This document shows, in pieces, positions 43,923 to 50,833 of a stretch of 64,000 nt of DNA (position 1 is its first letter; each line of letters opens with the position of its first letter). The position numbers and the translations under genes were made by a program. The stretch is from Bacteroidota bacterium (GTDB lineage Bacteria > Bacteroidota > Bacteroidia > Chitinophagales > Chitinophagaceae): contig JAFAEW010000103.1 of NCBI GenBank assembly GCA_023423835.1, positions 1 to 64,000 on the forward strand. The letters run 5' to 3'. The notes beneath the pieces are model-generated. The model was given only the letters and a program-made list of their open reading frames with translations, was not told the origin of the DNA and did not search any database.

Positions 43923-46205
43923 TTAGGTAACCACTTTCCTGCCGTTGAGTCTTTGGATCTTTTTTCTTTCCCCAACAATCCATACCACATCATTCCATTG
44001 AAAAACGGTATTCGATTCCGGATTTAATATCCGTTCATTTTCCCTTTCAATACCTACCACCAGGCCGTTTGTACGTTCGCGGATTGCAGATTCCCGGATG
44101 GTTTTTCCTTTCAGCTTATTCAGTTCATTTACAATGATTTTCTGTACGATGATATCCTCAAAATTGTGATCGGTGAGTTCAATGTTCTCAAGGCGTTCGA
44201 ATTCGGGTTTGAATTCCTTCATCTGTTCGTCTGTTCCGATGATCCCGACCCTGTCGAAGGGCAGGATTTTATTGAACCGGCCGGGCGCATAGATCAATTT
44301 ATCCCCCCTTTTGATGTAGGCAAGGTTGATTCCGAACCGCTCCCGCCATGCTAGTTCTTCGAGTGTCTTGCCGATGTATTCGGCATGCGGATTCACTTCA
44401 AGATCGAGGATGTGCGCATCCCAGGGCGATAGGTCTGACTCGGGATAAAACTGTTTCAGGAGCGCATTTTCAGATTTTCTTTTCACCTTTTCCTCTGCAA
44501 TTTCCCGTTCATTTAAATTCCGCAGAAAACGGCCTTCAAGGCGTTGATAAAACTTTTGAATTCTGTTGGAGAAGGTGATCAAGACACCCACAACAATCGG
44601 AACAACTACCAACATCGCAATCGTGGTATTAAAGATTCTGTTTACCACAATGGTGATGATCAGGATTCCGATCAGGTTTCTGCAGACTTCGAGTACCAAT
44701 AAGGGACCGCGGCTGTACTTTTTATAAATCCACAATTCTTTATAGGCGATATTCGCCGGCCGTTTTGCCATCAAAGCCCAGAGAAAGGGTGCAATCAAAG
44801 CAAGGGTCACAACCGACGATATTATTTGTGCCGTCATTGGATCCTGGATGGTAGTTAAGATAAACGGCACGATAAAGTTGAAGGCCAGTAAAACAATCGC
44901 CAGCATAATGATGCCGTTTGTGGCCGCAATGGTGGCGTAACTTTTCAGTACGGTTTTCCAACTGCTTTCGGCCTGGATCGTTTGCGTGCTCGAAGCGTAA
45001 TTATTTAGGCCTATCACCCATTTATCCGGCAAAATCTTTACGATGAAATTGTAAAAAGGTTCAGAATATTTAATCATGTAGGGAGTGGTAAAGGTGGTAA
45101 TTGCGGATGCGCCCACTGCAACCGGAAAAATAAAATCACTGGTTACACCGAGCGATAAACCGAGTGCCGCCACAATAAAGGCAAACTCGCCGATTTGCGC
45201 CATGCTCATACCCACTTTCACCGATTGTTTTAATGGCTGACCCGACAACAGTGCGCCGATGGTGGTACTGAAAAACTTGCCAAAAAGGGTGAGCAAGGTA
45301 ACCCAAAGTACCGGCCAGCGGTATTCAACAATGGTTTCGGGATCGATCAACATTCCCACCGACACAAAAAATACGGCTCCAAACAGATCCTTCACTGGTT
45401 TTAACACGTGTTCAACCTTTTCGGCCGAGGTGGTTTCTGCCAGGATGGAGCCCATAATGAAGGCGCCGAGTTCGGCAGAAAATCCGGCTGTTACAGCCAG
45501 AAATACCATTCCGAGGCAAAGCCCGATGGACAGGATCAGCAAGGTTTCCTCGTCCAATAGCTTCCTGGCCGACTTAATCAGTGTTGGAAGCAGAAATATG
45601 CCTGCAATGAACCACAAAGCGAGGAAGAACAGCAGCTTTAAGACCGTGTAGAGCATTTCTGCTCCTTCGATCTGCTGCGTTACGGCCACGGTTGAAAGTA
45701 AGACCATTAGAAGGATCACGACAATATCTTCCACTACCAATACACCAAAAACGATTCTCGCATATTGTTTCGCCTTGATTCCCAATTCATCAAAAGCCTT
45801 GATAATGATGGTGGTGGAGGAACTGGCGAGCATTCCCCCTAAAAAAAGGCTGTCCATTGTACTCCATCCCATCCATTTCCCGAGGTAATAGCCCGTGACG
45901 GTAATGAAGATGATTTCGACGAAAGCGGTGATCGAGGCCGATCCGCCAACCCGCATCAGTTTTTTGAAACTGAATTCAAGACCAAGGCTGAACAGCAAAA
46001 AGATCACGCCAATCTCCGCGAGGGTTTTAATATTGTCGGTATCCGCAACCGTGGGCGTCAGCAGGAAGTGCGGGCCTACAATAAATCCTGCAATAATATA
46101 TCCTAAGACAAGCGGCTGTTTTATTCTCCGAAAAAGCAAAGTGGTAATTGCTGCTGCAATAAGGATTAACGCAAGATCTTCAATTAATTTCGGTAAGTGG
46201 CCCAT
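43923..46205 (-). CDS. CPA2 cation:proton antiporter with two RCK_C domains
   Basis: A 760-residue transporter of the KefB/RosB group. About 12 transmembrane helices form the exchanger (residues 1-400), with the conserved aspartates in the FSAELGAFIMG and LLFSLGLEFSFKKL regions. Extra helices follow at about 430-550. The cytoplasmic C-terminus holds two RCK_C (TrkA-C) domains, VNPHAEYIGKTLEEL... and VNELNKLKGKTIRES.... The NAD-binding RCK_N domain found in KefB and YbaL is absent, so regulation by NAD(H) or glutathione through that domain is unlikely. It probably moves K+ or Na+ against protons. Confidence 0.88.
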   Translation of the reverse strand: MGHLPKLIEDLALILIAAAITTLLFRRIKQPLVLGYIIAGFIVGPHFLLTPTVADTDNIKTLAEIGVIFLLFSLGLEFSFKKLMRVGGSASITAFVEIIFITVTGYYLGKWMGWSTMDSLFLGGMLASSSTTIIIKAFDELGIKAKQYARIVFGVLVVEDIVVILLMVLLSTVAVTQQIEGAEMLYTVLKLLFFLALWFIAGIFLLPTLIKSARKLLDEETLLILSIGLCLGMVFLAVTAGFSAELGAFIMGSILAETTSAEKVEHVLKPVKDLFGAVFFVSVGMLIDPETIVEYRWPVLWVTLLTLFGKFFSTTIGALLSGQPLKQSVKVGMSMAQIGEFAFIVAALGLSLGVTSDFIFPVAVGASAITTFTTPYMIKYSEPFYNFIVKILPDKWVIGLNNYASSTQTIQAESSWKTVLKSYATIAATNGIIMLAIVLLAFNFIVPFILTTIQDPMTAQIISSVVTLALIAPFLWALMAKRPANIAYKELWIYKKYSRGPLLVLEVCRNLIGILIITIVVNRIFNTTIAMLVVVPIVVGVLITFSNRIQKFYQRLEGRFLRNLNEREIAEEKVKRKSENALLKQFYPESDLSPWDAHILDLEVNPHAEYIGKTLEELAWRERFGINLAYIKRGDKLIYAPGRFNKILPFDRVGIIGTDEQMKEFKPEFERLENIELTDHNFEDIIVQKIIVNELNKLKGKTIRESAIRERTNGLVVGIERENERILNPESNTVFQWNDVVWIVGERKKIQRLNGRKVVT

Positions 46206-46412
46206 ATATATTTTTGTCGCTTAATTTTCATCAAATTTGCCGGATAATACGAATTTCCGGTAATCGCAAAAATAATATTTTAAATTAGCGTTTTGGAGGA
46301 AATCAGGACAAACAAAATGAGCGATTTGGAGAGCTCTCATAATTTGCTTGACAAATTACTCTCACAACTCCCAAAAAGCATTATCCGAAAAAATAAACCA
46401 TTCAATTTTGAT

Positions 46413-46781
46413 ATGAACCAAACCAACCACGACGACCGGATTGCAAAAATGACAATTGCCTCGGTTTATCCGCATTATGTAACGAAGGTGGAAAAGAAAG
46501 GACGAACGAAAGAAGAATTGGATGAAGTGATTGAATGGCTGACGGGTTTCGATGAACAAAGGCTGCAACAACTGATCGACGAAAAAGCAACCTTCAAGGA
46601 ATTCTTTCACACGGCCTCCTTACATCCGAATGCACATTTGATTACCGGCCTCATTTGCGGATACCGGATCGAGGATATCACAAATCCCCTCACCCAAAAG
46701 GTAAGATACCTGGATAAATTGGTAGATGAACTCGCCAAGGGCCGTAAGCTGGAAAAAATAATGCGTACTTCCGGAAAATAA
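46413..46781 (+). CDS. DUF2200 domain protein
   Basis: Start placed at 46413 (MNQTNHDDRIAKMTIASVYP), which matches the family N-terminus; the frame opens at 46293 but the added 40 residues are not part of DUF2200. The 122-residue cytoplasmic protein keeps YPHYVTKVEKKGRT, EWLTGFDEQ, NAHLITGLICGYRIE and TQKVRYLDKLVDELAKGRK, the hallmarks of this compact family. The fold and function are uncharacterised. It lies alone between the divergent antiporter gene and a convergent hypothetical gene. Confidence 0.9.
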   Translation: MNQTNHDDRIAKMTIASVYPHYVTKVEKKGRTKEELDEVIEWLTGFDEQRLQQLIDEKATFKEFFHTASLHPNAHLITGLICGYRIEDITNPLTQKVRYLDKLVDELAKGRKLEKIMRTSGK

Positions 46782-46797
46782 GTGAACGGGGGGACCG

Positions 46798-47415
46798 CTA
46801 TTTCTTTTCGTCACTCTTTTGAACAGGCGGATTGATCATGATGTGCGCACGGTGTGTGCCCGCATCCATCAGCCAGGGAATGCCCGGCGCTCCCGGCTTA
46901 GTGGATAAACCGGTGCTTTCTGCCGTGGCATAAGGAATATAAACTACCGAACGGAGATAGCCATTCTCAACTTCTCCCGTCGTTTGGTTGTAATCGTCCG
47001 GCTTTGCCGAATAAACATATAAAGTAGTCGGATTTTTTGGCATTTTTAAAACGCCCGATTCAACCTCCTTTTCCCGGATCTGCATGATTTCCTCCATATT
47101 TTTTCCTTCTGCTCTCAGTTCCCGGCCTCTCGCCATAAAGGGATCGAGGTCTTTCTGATAGCAGGCCACATTCAGGCCCGGAACTGCAGGATCATCGGCA
47201 AGACAAATCAGGTCATTCGTTCCCGTTCTTAATTCCGTTAACTCATGTTTGTCGTTATATCCCAAGACCGAGGCACTGTCGGCCATGTCTTTTGGTGCCG
47301 CCAGTAGCGCTAGCTTTATCTGCACATCCCGGGAAGGAACGGTTTGGGCAAAAGAAGCCTGTGAAAAGGCAGCAGCAAAAAACAAAGCGATGATTGACCT
47401 TGAAATTATTCTCAT
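46798..47415 (-). CDS. Exported hypothetical protein
   Basis: The start at 47415 (MRIISRSIIALFFAAAFSQASFAQ) gives a clean signal peptide cut after residue 24; an earlier start at 47451 would add 12 charged residues. The mature part of about 180 residues has two cysteines, in DLICLADDP and NVACYQKDL, that could form a disulfide. Its C-terminal half resembles a conserved exported family of Bacteroidota with a closing GTHRAHIMINPP segment. No domain function is recognised. It stands between a convergent DUF2200 gene and the HTH gene. Confidence 0.7.
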   Translation of the reverse strand: MRIISRSIIALFFAAAFSQASFAQTVPSRDVQIKLALLAAPKDMADSASVLGYNDKHELTELRTGTNDLICLADDPAVPGLNVACYQKDLDPFMARGRELRAEGKNMEEIMQIREKEVESGVLKMPKNPTTLYVYSAKPDDYNQTTGEVENGYLRSVVYIPYATAESTGLSTKPGAPGIPWLMDAGTHRAHIMINPPVQKSDEKK

Positions 47416-47489
47416 GGTTATGATTTTATCTATTGGAAAATATTTTTTCAAAATGCGCCAAATCCATCTACCACGGCACTTCCGCTAAA

Positions 47490-47702
47490 TTATTTCTTTT
47501 CATCAACATATTCCAATATATCTCCAGGCTGGCAATCCAGCACACGGCAAATTGCCTCAAGGGTGCTGAACCGGATCGCTTTTGCTTTCCCGGTTTTTAA
47601 AATCGACAGGTTCGAAAGGGTGAGACCAACTTTTTCCGAGAGTTCGTTGAGCGACATCTTGCGCCTGGCCATCATAACGTCGAGGTTTACTATTATAGAC
47701 AT
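47490..47702 (-). CDS. Xre-type helix-turn-helix regulator (YozG-like)
   Basis: A 70-residue protein that is almost only a Cro/C1 helix-turn-helix: KMSLNELSEKVGLTLSNLSILKTGK, then STLEAICRVLDCQPGDILEY. These short regulators normally pair with a DUF2975 membrane protein and repress their own operon. It lies 2 bp after the DUF2975 gene, in the same operon. The dyad at 48298-48314 ahead of the operon is a likely target. Confidence 0.9.
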   Translation of the reverse strand: MSIIVNLDVMMARRKMSLNELSEKVGLTLSNLSILKTGKAKAIRFSTLEAICRVLDCQPGDILEYVDEKK

Positions 47703-47704
47703 GG

Positions 47705-48262
47705 TTAAATCGTTAAGTCGTTTTCTGCCTGAATTTCGATTCCCTTTTTTACGACCTCAATAATCACAAAGAGGATGACGGCCATAAAAAGCCATACATC
47801 GGCCCCGTCAATATGAAGCGATTGCAGGTCTGCCGCTTGCATCCCCTTTGTCTGTAGCCAGTTTGAATACTTTGAACCGTAAAAAGAGAATAATCCGATC
47901 CCTAAAGAAATAAAGGACTGATTTACGATAAAGCGGCGCAACTCCACATTGAATGGTTGCCGGATGCTGAGTTTCCGGTCCGTAAACAACTTTACGATCA
48001 GGTAAAACATGATTGCTTTGAGAACCGAAACAATGATCATGATGACCGTAATGACCAGGAAATGTCCCTGATCAAATCTGTAGAGCGCAGAGAGATAGCC
48101 TTTTCCATCCCAAAAATTTTCTACCCCATTGGGATTAATGAAAAGCGAAATAACGGTGTTGACAATGACGCCGCCGGCGTTAATACAGAGGCCGATAAAA
48201 ATTATCCAGGAAACTACCTGCAATACTTTCAACGTCTGATTTGTTGTGATCCTAATTTCCAT
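47705..48262 (-). CDS. DUF2975 membrane protein
   Basis: A 185-residue integral membrane protein with about four transmembrane helices (near 12-38, 70-95, 110-130 and 150-175). It belongs to the DUF2975 family, whose members are nearly always followed by a small Xre-type regulator, as here. The molecular role is unknown; a sensor or sequestration partner of the regulator is one idea. Upstream lies a 17-bp dyad, 36 bp before the ATG. Confidence 0.85.
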   Translation of the reverse strand: MEIRITTNQTLKVLQVVSWIIFIGLCINAGGVIVNTVISLFINPNGVENFWDGKGYLSALYRFDQGHFLVITVIMIIVSVLKAIMFYLIVKLFTDRKLSIRQPFNVELRRFIVNQSFISLGIGLFSFYGSKYSNWLQTKGMQAADLQSLHIDGADVWLFMAVILFVIIEVVKKGIEIQAENDLTI

Positions 48263-48297
48263 AATTTATCATTGATTCAACAAATATCAGTAATTAT

Positions 48298-48314
48298 TTA
48301 TTGACAAACAATAA
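48298..48314. promoter_or_regulatory. Candidate operator of the HTH/DUF2975 operon
   Basis: TTATTG and CAATAA are perfect 6-bp inverted repeats with a 5-bp spacer. The site lies 36 bp before the DUF2975 start, where the promoter would be, so a repressor bound there would block transcription. Autorepression by the 70-residue regulator is inference. Confidence 0.45.
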
Positions 48315-48427
48315 TTTTTTTGTAATTAAGGTAAAATAATTTTGAGTCAAGCCGCAATCGACCGATCGGACGAAAGTCGGCAATAGCAGATGAAGGAACA
48401 TATCTTCACATTTTATTTCACCGGAAG

Positions 48428-49222
48428 TTAGATCGGTCCTGCCTTGACGAATGGAATGAACAGGTAGTCACCCAATTTATTTTCGTATTGATTTCTAATG
48501 CTTTCAAACATCCGGTTGTCGATGTCCTTTCGGAGTTGTGATAATCCCTGTATTACTTCCGCCTCATTGGCAAGGTACGAGAAGGAGGAAATTCCATTTT
48601 GAATGCTTTCACGGAAATACAAGTTCGGACTATTTTTTCCGATGTATAAAAAGCCGTCCTGCAGGTCGTCTCTTACAGTATAGATTTCGGGCTTTTGCAT
48701 GATAAGGTCTGTCTTTGCCACAGCTTTCTCAATTCCGGCGAGGGATGGCATTTGGTTGATGGAGTCTTGCATCATTTTCGGAAAGTAGTGATTAAGCCAG
48801 TATCCCTGCATTTGTTGGGGAGTGGAGGTGAACAGCACGAACCTTCCCCGGTGCGATAAAACGCGGCTGATGTCACCGAACGCCTTTTGCAGGTCTGTCC
48901 AATGGTGGATGGTTAAGGTGGCAATTATCCCTTCAAAAGACTCGTCCGCTGCCGGGATTTGTTCCGCCGTTCCCTGCAGCCATTCTATGGTTTGATTTCT
49001 TGCTCTCGCTATTGCCAGCATTTTTCCCGACGGTTCTAATCCGGTAAACCGGTATCCTTTCTCAGCCAATGCGATGGTATAATTTCCTGTACCGCAACCG
49101 ATGTCGAGATAAGTTTTGTTGGATTCGGGTTGCAGATGATGCAATATTCTTTCGATCAGATACGGGTCGGCTTTCCTGGTCGAATTATAGCCCGTCCCTA
49201 TTTTGTCGTATTTGATTTCCAT
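48428..49222 (-). CDS. SAM-dependent class I methyltransferase
   Basis: Start placed at 49222 (MEIKYDKIGTGYNSTRKADP), as the upstream in-frame codon at 49243 adds only seven odd residues. The 264-residue protein has motif I YLDIGCGTGNYT, an acidic residue in FTGLEPSG, motif II-like EGIIATLTIHHWTD and a post-motif GRFVLFTSTP. It belongs to the ubiE/Methyltransf_11 group; the acceptor cannot be read. The C-terminal half is all-alpha. The gene stands alone between the DUF2975 operon and the oxidoreductase gene. Confidence 0.9.
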   Translation of the reverse strand: MEIKYDKIGTGYNSTRKADPYLIERILHHLQPESNKTYLDIGCGTGNYTIALAEKGYRFTGLEPSGKMLAIARARNQTIEWLQGTAEQIPAADESFEGIIATLTIHHWTDLQKAFGDISRVLSHRGRFVLFTSTPQQMQGYWLNHYFPKMMQDSINQMPSLAGIEKAVAKTDLIMQKPEIYTVRDDLQDGFLYIGKNSPNLYFRESIQNGISSFSYLANEAEVIQGLSQLRKDIDNRMFESIRNQYENKLGDYLFIPFVKAGPI

Positions 49223-49299
49223 CTGCAGGCACGAATATACCAAACGCCCTGGTTTGAGGAATCCTTAAGCCTCGGGCAATTACTCAATATTCTTTCCGC

Positions 49300-49983
49300 C
49301 TAAAATTCCTCGGTAATGATTTTTTCTGAAGGAATATCAAGTTGCACTAAAATGTCTCTGATCCCAAGTACCATCGGATCGGGGCCGCAGATATAGAAGT
49401 ACTGGTCTTTGTTTTGAATTTTTTCGTTCAGATAATCCTTATCGATCCTGCGGTTGTCATAAGCCGGATGTTTTTCATCGGTGAGGGTATTGATAAAATT
49501 TCCGTTCAGCATGTCTGAAAACTCAGTCTGCAGAATGATGTCGGCCGCGGTACGGTTGGAAAATAGAAGCCGGTTATTTCCCAGGTTTCCATTTTCTTTC
49601 AATTGCCTCAAAATTGCGATGAAAGGCGTTACCCCTGCCCCGCCGGCAATGAATGTACCTTCTCCCACATAATGAATGGCGCCGAAAACGTCGTGCACAA
49701 TCAATTCATCGCCGGGTTTCAGGGTTCCCAATTCATTGGTAACGCCATCGTGATCGTTGTAGATCTTGATGGTGAATTCCAGATCCGGCCAGTGATTAAG
49801 ACTTGTAAATGTAAACGGCCTCCCTTCGGTTTGCCAACCGGGCTTGTTGATGGAGATTTCCGTTGCCTGTCCGGCCGTGAAAAAATACCCTTCCGGCTTC
49901 GAAAGGGTGAATCGCTTTACATTGTGCGTAACGTTTTCAACAGCCAGTATTTTTACCACATGCTGTTCCGGTTGTGATTCCAT
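49300..49983 (-). CDS. Flavodoxin/ferredoxin-NADP reductase-like FAD protein
   Basis: A 227-residue FNR-fold protein with the FAD motif GRPFTFTS (RxYS-like, here RPFTFTS), the NAD(P)-site GGAGVTPFIAI and the C-terminal YICGPDPMV. There is no 2Fe-2S domain and no oxygenase fused, so it likely moves electrons from NAD(P)H to a small carrier or directly to an acceptor. It lies 18 bp after an AhpD-like gene, with a second AhpD-like gene further upstream on the same strand, so a redox-stress unit is possible. Confidence 0.88.
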   Translation of the reverse strand: MESQPEQHVVKILAVENVTHNVKRFTLSKPEGYFFTAGQATEISINKPGWQTEGRPFTFTSLNHWPDLEFTIKIYNDHDGVTNELGTLKPGDELIVHDVFGAIHYVGEGTFIAGGAGVTPFIAILRQLKENGNLGNNRLLFSNRTAADIILQTEFSDMLNGNFINTLTDEKHPAYDNRRIDKDYLNEKIQNKDQYFYICGPDPMVLGIRDILVQLDIPSEKIITEEF

Positions 49984-50001
49984 AATTTGTAGATTATAAA
50001 C

Positions 50002-50451
50002 TTATTTTCCTGCTCTTTTAGAGTGGTATTCGGCTCCGGAGGTTACAGCGATGCGGTTCCAACTGTTGATGATAACGATTTGCATGATGAGATTTGCCAC
50101 CATTTCTTCTCCAAAAAACTGTACTGCATCCTCATAGGTTTCATCGGTTAATGCGTTATCAGCAATCAGCGTTACTTCGTCCGTCAATTGCAAGGCTGCT
50201 CTTTCTTCTTCCGAAAAAAGCGGCGATTCATACCAGACGGCGACAGCAAATAATTTCCGGTCAGAAACGCCCAGTTCGAGCGCCTCTTCGGTGTGCATAT
50301 CCATGCAATAGGCGCAACCGTTTAAGACGGAAGCCCTGATCTTTATCAACTCCAATAACTCTTTTGAAATATCCGTTGACCGGACGTATTTTTCCATCTC
50401 GAGCAGGCCTTTGTAACCACCGGCTGCGAGCTTATCCATTGAAAATCTCAT
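50002..50451 (-). CDS. AhpD-like carboxymuconolactone decarboxylase-family protein (A)
   Basis: A 149-residue alkylhydroperoxidase-core protein. The redox motif is C46-A-Y-C49 with H53 in CAYCMDMHTEEA; the conserved upstream glutamate is present in ELLELIKIRAS. Members reduce alkyl hydroperoxides or act as thiol reductants, and some are decarboxylases. It sits 27 bp after the shorter paralogue at 50479-50826 and before the reductase gene, all on one strand. Confidence 0.9.
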   Translation of the reverse strand: MRFSMDKLAAGGYKGLLEMEKYVRSTDISKELLELIKIRASVLNGCAYCMDMHTEEALELGVSDRKLFAVAVWYESPLFSEEERAALQLTDEVTLIADNALTDETYEDAVQFFGEEMVANLIMQIVIINSWNRIAVTSGAEYHSKRAGK

Positions 50452-50478
50452 ATTGTTCTTTTTCTACTTTGTGTAATC

Positions 50479-50826
50479 TTATTTTCCTGCCTTTTGTTCT
50501 TCCATGACCTGCATGGCGAGGTTTGCATGCGCATAGGCGGCTCCTGCCCTCATTTCCGCGGCCACCCAGATCGCTTCCATAATCTCCTGTTCGGAAGCCC
50601 CTTTCCGGATTGCCTGCGCCGTATGTCCTTTGATGCAATACGGACACTGTGTAACATGCGCTACCGCAACGGCAATCAGCTGTTTCGTTTTTTCCGGAAG
50701 CGCACCTTCCTGAAAAACCGACCGGCTGAAATTGCGCCAGTTTTCGATAATTGCCGGAGCAAGTTCCGCCTTCCTTTCATTCATCTCCCTGCCTGCCTGA
50801 GGATACATCTGTTTATTTTCCATCAT
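50479..50826 (-). CDS. AhpD-like carboxymuconolactone decarboxylase-family protein (B)
   Basis: A 115-residue protein of the same core family. The motif reads C61-P-Y-C64 with H68 in CPYCIKGHTAQA, and the second helix pair ends in AGAAYAHANLAMQ. It is shorter than paralogue A and matches the single-domain AhpD-like group. It lies 7 bp after the aconitase gene on the same strand, so the four genes from acnA down to the reductase may be one operon. Confidence 0.9.
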   Translation of the reverse strand: MMENKQMYPQAGREMNERKAELAPAIIENWRNFSRSVFQEGALPEKTKQLIAVAVAHVTQCPYCIKGHTAQAIRKGASEQEIMEAIWVAAEMRAGAAYAHANLAMQVMEEQKAGK

Positions 50827-50833
50827 CGTAAGT

